Shown here one piece after another: positions 26,001-34,776 of a DNA stretch of 64,000 nt. The position numbers were made by a program, and so were the translations under genes. Below the pieces are notes generated by a model that saw only the letters and a program-made list of their open reading frames with translations, had not been told where the DNA came from and ran no database searches. Each line of letters opens with the position of its first letter. The first letter of the stretch is position 1. Source of the stretch: Bugula neritina (lineage: Eukaryota > Bryozoa > Gymnolaemata > Cheilostomatida > Bugulidae); the NCBI GenBank assembly GCA_964035545.1, contig OZ037768.1, forward strand, positions 13,082,175-13,146,174, written 5' to 3'.

Positions 26001-27076
26001 GGAATTGGCACAGCACACTGACCGACTTCCTCAAAGAACAGGGATTCACACCGAACCAAAGTGATCAATGCGTCTACACTTACCATGCAGAAAACGGTGA
26101 CCAGATAATCATCTTATTCTGGGTAGACGACATTATAATAGCCTGCAACAACCTAGAACTGATTGGCACCACAAAGGAAATGCTGAACAACAAATTCAAA
26201 ATGGATGATCGTGGGGAAATCAACTGGTTTCTAGGAATTGACTTCAAAAGACTTAAAAATGGAAATCTCCAGATCAGCCAAGAACGCTACGTTGAGTCAA
26301 TCCTCAACAGATTTAAAATGAAAAGATGCAAGCCAGCTGCTACTCCCGCAGAAAAAGGACTTGTATTGAAAAAAGCAACAGATGAAGAACACAACAAATT
26401 TATCAAACAACAGTTCCTATATCGCCAAGCTATTGGAAGCCTGATATACTTGATGACCGGAACACGACCCGACATTAGCTGGATAGTTTCCAAGCTATCA
26501 CAATACCTTGATAGACCAAGCCCAACACATGTAGCTGCTGTGAAAAGGCTGCTACGCTACATTCAAGGGACAAAGCAATACACGATTACCTACACCCCAA
26601 CAGATGGGAAACTAGTAGGATATGCAGACTCTGACTGGGCAGGTGACGTGGAAGACCGACGCTCTACAACTGGCTACGTAGTCACTCTAGGAGGAGCACC
26701 AATTTGCTGGAAAGCCAAGAAGCAACCGACAGTTGCTCTGTCATCTTGTGAGGCAGAGTACATGGCTTTAGCAGATGCTACCAAGGAGTTGCTATACCTT
26801 CGCACATTCTGCAACTCTATAAATATGCTTCAACCAGATGTCACCACACTGCACTGTGATAACCAAGGAGCCATTTCACTTACTGATGACAGACCAGGAC
26901 AACATAGTCGCACTAAACACATTGACATTCGCTACCACTTCATTAGACAGCAATCAGCTATTGTGTATGACTCCATCCGCACTGATGAAAATAAAGCTGA
27001 CATCCTAACCAAACCATTAGGAGCAATCTTGCATCGAAATGCCGTTACCCAGCTACAGATTGAGGGGGCGTGTTAA
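23003..27076 (+). CDS. copia Gag-Pol polyprotein, one in-frame TGA
   Basis: A single frame from the ATG at 23003 (inside the 5' LTR) to the TAA at 27074-27076 (inside the 3' LTR), interrupted only by TGA at 23084-23086; an uninterrupted 1287-aa stretch starts at 23213. Counted from 23213: two CX2CX4HX4C zinc knuckles (163-176, about 185-198), protease LLVDCGATCHI (~245, DCGA instead of the usual D-S/T-G-A), integrase HHCC region (~424-460), catalytic D in VHTDICG (~480), D in IHSDNGGEYV (~542) and E in NRKAERTW (~577). Reverse transcriptase has MDVKGAYLN (~881) and FWVDDIII (~969); RNase H has GYADSDWAG (~1135) and SSCEAEYMAL (~1177). It copies and integrates the element. In the integrase, QNR replaces the frequent QNG. 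The TGA falls where copia Gag usually has a Trp, so a TGG-to-TGA change is likely. Confidence 0.93.
23027..23038 (+). promoter_or_regulatory. Primer-binding site, internal initiator tRNA-Met type
   Basis: GGTTATGGGCCC starts directly after the LTR and is complementary to the anticodon-loop region of eukaryotic initiator tRNA-Met (GGGCCCAUAACC). Drosophila copia is primed by such a half-tRNA, so this element probably primes the same way. The site is also translated as part of Gag. Confidence 0.8.
27061..27070 (+). promoter_or_regulatory. Polypurine tract of copia element
   Basis: TGAGGGGGCG immediately before the 3' LTR fits a plus-strand primer site, although it is short and ends in CG. Confidence 0.6.
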
Positions 27077-27366
27077 TAGAATGCAATCTTCCGCTCTAAT
27101 GACAATGCATATAATATTCACATAATATACCAATGCTATTAAAACACTCATGTTAGTAATTATCTTTTCTCTTATGTCTAAATAGCAAGTGTGGATAACT
27201 CACAATATATTGTAATCAGTCTTTTATACTATTATATTACCCACAATTCTTTTCTTCTTCCTCTTTCTCAATATACATAAAATATAATGGTTCTGTGAAT
27301 TACAACTCTACTTATTTAATCACAATAATTAACATTACAAAGATGGCATCAGCCTCCAGCTCAACA
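27071..27366 (+). repeat. 3' LTR of copia element
   Basis: 296 bp, two substitutions relative to the 5' LTR, ending CTCAACA before the TACCC duplication. It contains the stop codon of the Gag-Pol frame at its 5' edge. Confidence 0.95.
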
Positions 27367-27779
27367 TACCCTAACTGTTTTTGTGCTACTTTAAATGGAG
27401 GTCAAAAAATTTGCAAAGCTCAACAGGCCAAATTTTAGCAGCCATGCAAGTCAATCCCTATAAACTGTATACTATATACCTTGTAAATATATTTGCTACA
27501 CTGAATAACCTGAACCTAAAAATGCAGTAGTGCAATCATCATTTCATTGCTTTTCATAGCAGCATCAATGTTTTAAAAATTACATTAAAGTGGTGGCGCT
27601 TCTTTCAAAAACATGGTGTCTTTCCCCACACTCAATGAACTTTTATAGGAAAAGAACCTGTTCCGATTTTAGGTGTTAAAATTTCCCCAAAACCCAAACC
27701 TCCAAACCATGCAAATCTTCCATCTTAATACTGAAAATGTGCCATTTTTACCTAATTTTTCATTTGTGCCTTCATTACC
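27367..27779. other. Host spacer between copia and gypsy insertions
   Basis: 413 bp without a gene. The right end (about 27755-27779) repeats GTGCCATTTTT...CATTTGTG words that also occur at 32521-32545 and 32890-32945, so the gypsy element landed in a small repetitive patch. Confidence 0.5.
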
Positions 27780-27974
27780 TGTTGATGATATGCTGAGTAA
27801 GCTTTGTCTTGTTTTGTAAAGGTTTATACTTTATACTATGTTATTCGTGTTATTAATAATAGTCAGTTTGTGCTTTTAGATCTATCCAGAGTGGACCTTT
27901 AATATCTTGAGCAATAAACTATCTTAAACTCTTTGACTGGTCTCTGAATCTATAAAGCAAACATAGCATAAACA
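27780..27974 (+). repeat. 5' LTR of gypsy element
   Basis: 195 bp, TGTTGATG...AAACA, with AATAAA near 27913. Very short for an LTR. Confidence 0.95.
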
Positions 27975-27991
27975 TGGTGCCCCGAGTGAGG
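27975..27991 (+). promoter_or_regulatory. Primer-binding site of gypsy element
   Basis: TGGTGCCCCGAGTGAGG directly abuts the 5' LTR and begins with the TGG complementary to a tRNA CCA end. I cannot name the tRNA with confidence. Confidence 0.7.
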
Positions 27992-28084
27992 ACTTAAAGA
28001 AACTAAAAGTAAAAGTGTTTGCTGGAAAGAGAGACAACAAACAATACAACTGAATCAAAAACAACAAAAAATCACAATATCAAG

Positions 28085-30835
28085 ATGAGTATCAGTGTTG
28101 ACTTTTTAGCCCCCAAGCCTATTCAAGATGGCTCTGACTTGTCCAACCAGTGGACGAGATTTAAACAAGAATTTGAGCTATTCCTCACAGCAGCTGAGAA
28201 AGCAAATTCTGATGATAAAGTCAAAGTAGCCATTATGTTAAGATGCATAGGCCCAAGAGGCAACGACATATTCAAAACATTCACTTTCTCAGATGGTAAA
28301 TCAAAAGAAGTCTATGCTGATGTTGTGGAGAAGTTTGATGCTTTTTGTCAACGAGGCACTAATAAAGTAGTCAAAAGACATCAACTGTTATCAACTAAGC
28401 AGAATACCATGAACATTGATGAATATGTCACCTCGCTTCACAAAATCGCTCGAGAGTGTCAACTGGACACAATGTATGACGATTTCATGCTTCAAGCTTT
28501 ACTCCTGGGCATCAACGATGCCCAACTAAGAAGAAAGCTATTTGATGATGCCAGCAGGGATACTGGCTTAGGACTAGAAGAAGCTATAAAGAAATGTCGT
28601 ATTGCTGAGAATTCAAGGAATGACATGGCTGCAATCCAGTCTGAAGAATCAGTGCAGTTCATCAGTTCCAGAAAGAAGCCTAATAAGCCAAGCAAAGATG
28701 ATGATGATAATGCAGTAAGGTCCACTCGAACAGGAAACTTCTCAAAAGGAAGTTGTGGCAACTGTGGGCAGTCTCACCCTCCCAGAAAGTGTCCTGCATA
28801 CGGTCACCAGTGTCATAACTGCAAAAAGTATAACCATTGGAGATCTCAATGTCGCTCAAAGAAGCAAGTAAACATGGTAGAAGAAGACAGTGATGGCTCA
28901 AGTGAATCGTTGTTGAGCATACAGGTAGTCAGAAAGAACAAAAAGTTGATGACAACTATAAGAGCCAGTGTGAATGATAGTCACAAACCGACACAGTTTC
29001 AGATTGACACAGGAGCATCCTGTAACATTCTCAATCACAAAGATTTTGTTGATCTCGGTAAGCCAAAGCTTGACAACAACCGGACAAGGCTAAAGCAGTT
29101 TGATGGTTCTATCACTCGAGCATTAGGAGGATGCGAACTGGAAGTAGCTGGAGAGAAGCTGTATTTTTTGGTGCACAAGACACGAAATCACAGCCTTCTA
29201 TCTGGTGAGGCCGCTCTTCAGCTCGGTTTGATAACCATTAAAGAGGAGTGGGTTAACCTAATAAGCAATGCCAGCCTAGATGACATTCTCGGAAGCTACC
29301 CAGAGGTTTTTGAAGGTATTGGATGTTTGCCTGGGGAATACCATATTGAAATAGATGATAAGGCTATCCCAAGACAAAGTCACAACAGAAAGACGCCTCT
29401 CTCGATGGTAGCTGATCTCAAACAAAAATTGCAGTCATACACCCAGAAAGGTATCTTAAGTCCAGTAGACTATCCAACAGCTTGGATAAACAATCATGTG
29501 GCTGTGAGAAAACCCAATGGCACACTGAGAGTATGTTTAGACCCAAGCAACCTAAACCAAGTGATTCAAAGAAACCATTTTCCAATGCCGACGCTGGACG
29601 ATGTGCTTAGCGAGCTGGATGGTGCTCGAGTATTCTCATTGTGTGATGCCAAGGACGGCTTTCTGCAGATAAAGCTCAGCAAAAAGTCCAGTGATTTAAC
29701 TACATTCTGGACGCCATTTGGCAAATACAAGTGGCTGAGGATGCCTTTTGGGTTGTCCTCAAGTCCTGAAGAGTTCCAGAGGAGACTCTCAGATGCACTT
29801 AACGGTCTCGACGGAGTAACTGTAGTAGCAGACGACATCCTAATTTATGGGAAAGGAGCTACTCAAGCGGAAGCAGTGCAAGACCATAACCAAAAGCTCG
29901 AAAAACTTTTAGCCAGAGCACGTAGGGTTAATCTCAAGCTAAACAAAGAAAAATGTAAGTTTCTTCTAGAAGAGCTACCTTATATGGGTCATTTAATAAC
30001 AAAAGATGGAGTGAAGCCTGATCCTAATAAAATCCGAGCCATAACGAACATGAAGCCCCCTGTCAACAGTAAAGAAATACAGAGGTTTCTTGGTCATGTG
30101 AACTACCTATCAAAGTTCATACCTCACTGCTCTGCTGAATGTGAACCACTAAGACGGCTGATTGGTGTAAGCAAGGAAGAGTTTGCCTGGGGCCAAGATC
30201 AAAAGAGAGCGTTTGAGGAGATTAAAAAACTCATCACGAAAACTTCTTCACTCAAATACTTCAACATGAACCAGCCAGTAGTTGTACAGACTGATGCAAG
30301 TCTAGAAGGGCTCGGAGCTGTACTTTTACAAGAGGGGCAACCAGTAGGCTATGGCTCTAGAAGTTTGACAGATAGTGAGAAAAACTATGCACCTATTGAA
30401 CTAGAACTTCTGGCCATTGTCTATGGGATGCAGAAATACGATCAGTACGTTTTTGGAAACCCAGATGTAACTGTTCACACGGATCACCACCCTTTAGAAA
30501 CAATATTTAAGAAGCCTCTGAACAAAGCGCCTAAACGCCTGCAATCAATGCTATTGGCTCTGCAAAGATACCAAATTAAAGTGCACTACAAACCTGGTTC
30601 TGAACAAGTTACAGCAGACATGCTGTCTCGTGCTCCTGTTGGTGAACCCCAGAACAATACATCAGAAGAACAGATTTTCACAGTTAATCAATTAAAGTCA
30701 TTTATGTCTGATCTAAGCGAAACGGGTCTGAAGCAAGACCTGCCAGTGTCAGAAGCGACCTATAAACTGATCCAACAGCATACGGGTAATGATCCAGTAA
30801 TGGTGCAGCTGCAATCTCTGATAACCTCAGGATGA
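28085..30835 (+). CDS. gypsy Gag-protease-reverse transcriptase-RNase H
   Basis: I chose the ATG at 28085 (MSISVDFLAPKP), 110 nt after the LTR, rather than the open frame from 28019, because it begins a typical gypsy Gag. 916 codons. Gag continues to two cysteine-rich knuckles near residues 223-256 (CGNCGQ..., CHNCKKYNHWRSQC), protease QIDTGASCNIL (~306), and reverse transcriptase with FSLCDAKDGF (~517) and VVADDILIYG (~580). RNase H has VVVQTDASLEGLGAVL (~733) and VHTDHHPLE (~798). The frame stops at TGA 30833-30835, shortly before the integrase, and the integrase frame continues in register after it. Trp is common at this G-W-P position in gypsy pol, so a TGG-to-TGA mutation is the simplest explanation; readthrough is the alternative. 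Confidence 0.93.
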   Translation: MSISVDFLAPKPIQDGSDLSNQWTRFKQEFELFLTAAEKANSDDKVKVAIMLRCIGPRGNDIFKTFTFSDGKSKEVYADVVEKFDAFCQRGTNKVVKRHQLLSTKQNTMNIDEYVTSLHKIARECQLDTMYDDFMLQALLLGINDAQLRRKLFDDASRDTGLGLEEAIKKCRIAENSRNDMAAIQSEESVQFISSRKKPNKPSKDDDDNAVRSTRTGNFSKGSCGNCGQSHPPRKCPAYGHQCHNCKKYNHWRSQCRSKKQVNMVEEDSDGSSESLLSIQVVRKNKKLMTTIRASVNDSHKPTQFQIDTGASCNILNHKDFVDLGKPKLDNNRTRLKQFDGSITRALGGCELEVAGEKLYFLVHKTRNHSLLSGEAALQLGLITIKEEWVNLISNASLDDILGSYPEVFEGIGCLPGEYHIEIDDKAIPRQSHNRKTPLSMVADLKQKLQSYTQKGILSPVDYPTAWINNHVAVRKPNGTLRVCLDPSNLNQVIQRNHFPMPTLDDVLSELDGARVFSLCDAKDGFLQIKLSKKSSDLTTFWTPFGKYKWLRMPFGLSSSPEEFQRRLSDALNGLDGVTVVADDILIYGKGATQAEAVQDHNQKLEKLLARARRVNLKLNKEKCKFLLEELPYMGHLITKDGVKPDPNKIRAITNMKPPVNSKEIQRFLGHVNYLSKFIPHCSAECEPLRRLIGVSKEEFAWGQDQKRAFEEIKKLITKTSSLKYFNMNQPVVVQTDASLEGLGAVLLQEGQPVGYGSRSLTDSEKNYAPIELELLAIVYGMQKYDQYVFGNPDVTVHTDHHPLETIFKKPLNKAPKRLQSMLLALQRYQIKVHYKPGSEQVTADMLSRAPVGEPQNNTSEEQIFTVNQLKSFMSDLSETGLKQDLPVSEATYKLIQQHTGNDPVMVQLQSLITSG

Positions 30836-30865
30836 CCTAACAAATTATTTCAACTTCCAGAAGAG

Positions 30866-32068
30866 GTGAAGCCATACTATTCATACAAAGATGAACTTGC
30901 AGTACTAGATGGGATTATTTATAAAGGATCTAGACTAGTTGTGCCCATAGCTGCCAGAGCTGAGATACTCAACAAGCTTCACACTAGCCATCAAGGAACA
31001 GCTGCCACTATCAGAAGAGCTCGCAATGCGGTATTCTGGCCTCAAATGGCTGAGGACATTCGAATGAAAACTGACAAGTGTGTCACATGTGCAATGGATG
31101 CACCTTTACAACAGCATGAGTCTCTGCAAAACCATGACATACCAGACTTACCTTGGAGTAAAGTAGGCATGGACATACTAACCTATAAGCATAAGGATTA
31201 TTTGACGCTGGTAGATTATTACTCTGACTTCTTTGAATGTGAACCTTTATCTGATACACAATCTAGAGCAGTAATCAAGGCTTGCAAGAAAACTTTCGCA
31301 AGGTATGGAATCCCTCACCAGCTTCAATCAGACAATGGACCACAATTCACCTCGGCCGACTTTGCTCGATTTAGCACTGAATGGGGTTTCAGCCATACAA
31401 CCTCATCTCCGGGACATCAGCAGTCGAATGGGAAGGCAGAAGCAGCAGTTAAAATAATTAAAAGGCTGATGAAGAGAGCAGAAGACCCATATTTGGCCCT
31501 GCTAGAGTATCGAAATACCCCCACTGCAGGGATGACCTCATCACCAGCTCAGAGGATGTTTGGGCATTCCACGAGGTCTATTCTTCCTACAGGTGACATG
31601 CCAAAGAACAATGTCTTACAGCAAAAAGCTAACAAGAGAAAAGTGGTACAGAGCAGCTACAATAAATCAGCTAAAGATTTGACAAAGTTGGCTATTGGCT
31701 CACCAGTGCTGCTGAGAGATTTTGTGTCACAAAAGACTAGATGGCAGCAGGGCAGAGTGGTTGAACAGCTGTCGGACCGATCATACCTTGTCTCAAACAA
31801 AGACACAAACATGGCTGTGAGGCGAAACAGGGCCGATTTGCGCCCTCTGAGTGATGTGGAAGCTAGTCAGCCATTGACTACAGTTGAAATACCAACAGAC
31901 GCCAATGACCCAGTATCCAGTCATTCTGTTCCAGACGCACAGATTCAATCAGCCGCAACAGCAATTCCTACAGAAGTGAATACAAACCCTGATCCAGCCC
32001 CAGTTAGATGGCAACGGTCAAGACAAACAAAAACCCCAGCTAAATATGAACAATACGAACTATACTAG
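30866..32068 (+). CDS. gypsy integrase (continuation of the same frame)
   Basis: 400 codons in the same frame as the upstream Gag-Pol segment; the first listed Met is probably not a true start. Integrase HHCC zinc domain around 30980-31095 (H-x3-H then C-x2-C in CVTCAMD). Catalytic D in VGMDILTYK (~31171), D in LQSDNGPQFT (~31330) and E in SNGKAEAAVK (~31435). The C-terminal part includes SPVLLRDFVS and LRPLSDV and ends in a hydrophilic tail. No chromodomain is evident. It inserts the element's cDNA into the genome, making 5-bp duplications as seen here. Confidence 0.92.
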   Translation: MKPYYSYKDELAVLDGIIYKGSRLVVPIAARAEILNKLHTSHQGTAATIRRARNAVFWPQMAEDIRMKTDKCVTCAMDAPLQQHESLQNHDIPDLPWSKVGMDILTYKHKDYLTLVDYYSDFFECEPLSDTQSRAVIKACKKTFARYGIPHQLQSDNGPQFTSADFARFSTEWGFSHTTSSPGHQQSNGKAEAAVKIIKRLMKRAEDPYLALLEYRNTPTAGMTSSPAQRMFGHSTRSILPTGDMPKNNVLQQKANKRKVVQSSYNKSAKDLTKLAIGSPVLLRDFVSQKTRWQQGRVVEQLSDRSYLVSNKDTNMAVRRNRADLRPLSDVEASQPLTTVEIPTDANDPVSSHSVPDAQIQSAATAIPTEVNTNPDPAPVRWQRSRQTKTPAKYEQYELY

Positions 32069-32325
32069 ATAATTATACCTAATCTGACCGAAGGCAATCG
32101 GACAATAAACTCTTAAAAAAAAAAAAAAATTGATTTAAATAGCCCGAACCCAGAAAATAATATAATGTACTTTAAATTAACAAGGAACACAATCTTGTAA
32201 TAATATGCTAATCTGCTATAGACTATTAATAACAAAATCGTATTACTTGTTCATGTATCAATTCTTAATTTTTTGTTTAGTTTTTTTTTTTTTTGTTCAA
32301 CATTGTCAAAGATTTGTAAAGGGGA

Positions 32326-32520
32326 TGTTGATGATTTGCTGAGTAAGCTTTGTCTTGTTTTGTAAAGGTTTATACTTTATACTATGTTATTCGTGTTATT
32401 AATAATAGTCAGTTTGTGCTTTTAGATCTATCCAGAGTGGACCTTTAATATCTTGAGCAATAAACTATCTTAAACTCTTTGACTGGTCTCTGAATCTATA
32501 AAGCAAACATAGCATAAACA
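32326..32520 (+). repeat. 3' LTR of gypsy element
   Basis: 195 bp, one substitution (T for A near its start) relative to the 5' LTR, preceded by purine-rich AAAGGGGA and followed by the TTACC duplication. Confidence 0.95.
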
Positions 32521-32525
32521 TTACC

Positions 32526-32678
32526 TGTGCCATTTTCACTGGGCACCATCCACAATACATCAATTAAAAAAGATTTTAAATCACTCTTCATTGCTGAATT
32601 GTGAACCAACTCAATAAAATCCTCATGCAATTCCTCTAAAATCTTTTTAACAAAGCGTTGCAATGGGTCACATGTCAA
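32526..32678 (-). pseudogene. hAT-type transposase fragment
   Basis: The minus strand reads LTCDPLQRFVKKILEELHED followed by FIELVHNSAMKSDLKSF. This resembles the segment just before the dimerisation region of ZBED/FAM200-like hAT transposases (pattern: E-E-F-[IL]-E-L-x-N-D/H-S-A-x-K). It is very short, lacks the rest of the protein and is cut by the gypsy insertion at 32520. A tentative call from motif memory. Confidence 0.35.
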
Positions 32679-33494
32679 GTTAAGAATCTAGCTCTTTCTT
32701 TTTGAGAGGGTAGCTCAGAGAAATACCATTAAAACTTCAACAATAGTTCAAAGAGATGCTCAGAATTTTTTTCGAGAAAACGGAGTTGGAGGGGGGGGGT
32801 TTGAATTAGGAGGGGGGGGTTTGGGTCCAAGGGTTGAGGGTTTGGGGTGGAGAGTTTGGGGTTTGTGTTTGGGAAAATTTAACATCAGTGTGCCATTTTT
32901 ACTTACTTTTCCATTTGTGACGTTATTACCTGTACCATTTTACATACGCCAGTTTCACCTAAAATCATTCTGAGTTTCAACAAGCAACCCACACATAGCC
33001 GACAAAGCAGCTTCTTGGTGCCATCCAACACCACCTATCTGTGTGAGGTATAATTCTCATCAATTCAAAGTGAAAGATGACTTAAGATAGGCCTGTTCTC
33101 AAAAACAGAGCCAGGCTTAAGCAAGCTGGCACAAAAGCATCAACTGCAGCCATAACAATAATAACTAAACTGCTCTGTGTTTTATAACATAACAATAACG
33201 ATAATATAACTATATTATGATAATTATATTATATGCAAATATAATATAACAAAATATATTACTTTGTATCATATATTATCATTATGTCAGTCAGAATTTT
33301 TTTTTGTTTTTCGAAAGGGAGTAAATTAATAGTCTACATTTATGAAAGGGGGGAATAGTATGAAAAAGGTTGGGAACCACTGGCCTATTCATCACTGTTG
33401 AGAACAAGAAAGGTTTTCTGTTGTCAAATTTACCCTGCACTAGTAGACCCCAGAAGTGAGATTATATAACTTTTATTTGTCACCTGTGATCACA
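32679..33494. other. Non-coding spacer with a G-rich tract
   Basis: 32788-32880 is strongly G-rich (two runs of eight or more G plus repeated TTTGGGG words) and could form G-quadruplexes. 32885-32950 repeats GTGCCATTTTTACTTAC words seen beside the gypsy target site. No gene recognised. Confidence 0.5.
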
Positions 33495-33495
33495 A

Positions 33496-34159
<664 letters not shown>

Positions 34160-34680
34160 TGTCACAAATTCTGAGTGTACATATACCTATAAACTTACTG
34201 GGTTTTTCCTAATGATTATACACGAATGTTCATAAATATTCTAGACTGATCAAAGAGATGGATCATTGTTCATTGTTATTGTTTTCATTAGTCATGTGAA
34301 CTACTGCCCAGCAATGTAAACAAGGTGTTGCGCAATAATTGCGAAATAACCATGGAAATTCCAATGTTTTGTTTTGTTTTGATTTTCTATAAATAGTATT
34401 GGCATGTGGGGAATGTTTTCTACTAGAATCTTCCATACTGGAATGCTTGAGAATGTTCTAGAGTGTTTTGTTTACTATAAATACTGAGGCAGTTGTGTTT
34501 ACAAATCAGTTCATTTTTACAAATTCATCTGTGCATATCTTACTAGAGAAATAAAGTCTACTTATATCCACAACTCTATTTACTCACAACTGGATTAGCA
34601 AGCTGTATGCTACTTGTCTATACACTTCTGACTACCAGACTTTTCGAACTCGTCACACTGCTACCAACAGTTTTGTGACA
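34160..34680 (+). repeat. 5' LTR of Gmr1-type element
   Basis: 521 bp with TATAAATAG near 34389 and 34475 (candidate TATA boxes) and AATAAA near 34550. Confidence 0.95.
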
Positions 34681-34682
34681 AT

Positions 34683-34700
34683 TGGGGGCTGCTCCGGGAA
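34683..34700 (+). promoter_or_regulatory. Primer-binding site, tRNA-Pro-like
   Basis: TGGGGGCTGCTCCGGGAA, two bases after the LTR, differs from the tRNA-Pro-complementary site of murine gammaretroviruses (TGGGGGCTCGTCCGGGA) by a swapped CG/GC pair. tRNA-Pro priming is likely; an isoacceptor with this sequence in the host would confirm it. Confidence 0.65.
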
Positions 34701-34776
34701 GTCTCAGTCGCACACAGGGAAGTTATTATTTACTACGTGAGTATACACAGGATTAATTAACAGTTGTTGAGACATT

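Larger units (their letters stand above)
22731..27366 (+). mobile_element. Complete Ty1/copia LTR retrotransposon
   Basis: 4636 bp with two 296-bp LTRs that differ at two positions (both G in the 5' copy, A in the 3' copy), inverted termini TGTTG/CAACA (the 3' LTR begins TGTTA) and a 5-bp target-site duplication TACCC (22726-22730 and 27367-27371). One Gag-Pol frame has the order Gag, zinc knuckles, protease, integrase, reverse transcriptase, RNase H, which is diagnostic of Ty1/copia. The near-identical LTRs indicate a recent insertion. The only evident lesion is an in-frame TGA at 23084. Confidence 0.97.
27780..32520 (+). mobile_element. Complete Ty3/gypsy LTR retrotransposon
   Basis: 4741 bp, with 195-bp LTRs (27780-27974 and 32326-32520) that differ at one position, and target-site duplication TTACC (27775-27779 and 32521-32525). 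The order is Gag, zinc fingers, protease, reverse transcriptase, RNase H, integrase, the standard Ty3/gypsy order. The primer-binding site follows the 5' LTR and AAAGGGGA precedes the 3' LTR. One TGA (30833) splits the otherwise single frame. Clade not determined; the VADD active site is found in some metazoan gypsy lineages. Confidence 0.97.

Noticed and set aside
28019-28084. Upstream extension of the gypsy Gag frame
   Set aside because: The N/T/K-rich leader before the ATG at 28085 does not look like Gag, and 28085 begins the usual Gag start.
28492-28901. Antisense open frames within the retrotransposon coding regions
   Set aside because: These and similar frames at 24058, 24490, 25232, 35586 and 36354 mirror the sense coding strand and have no independent support.
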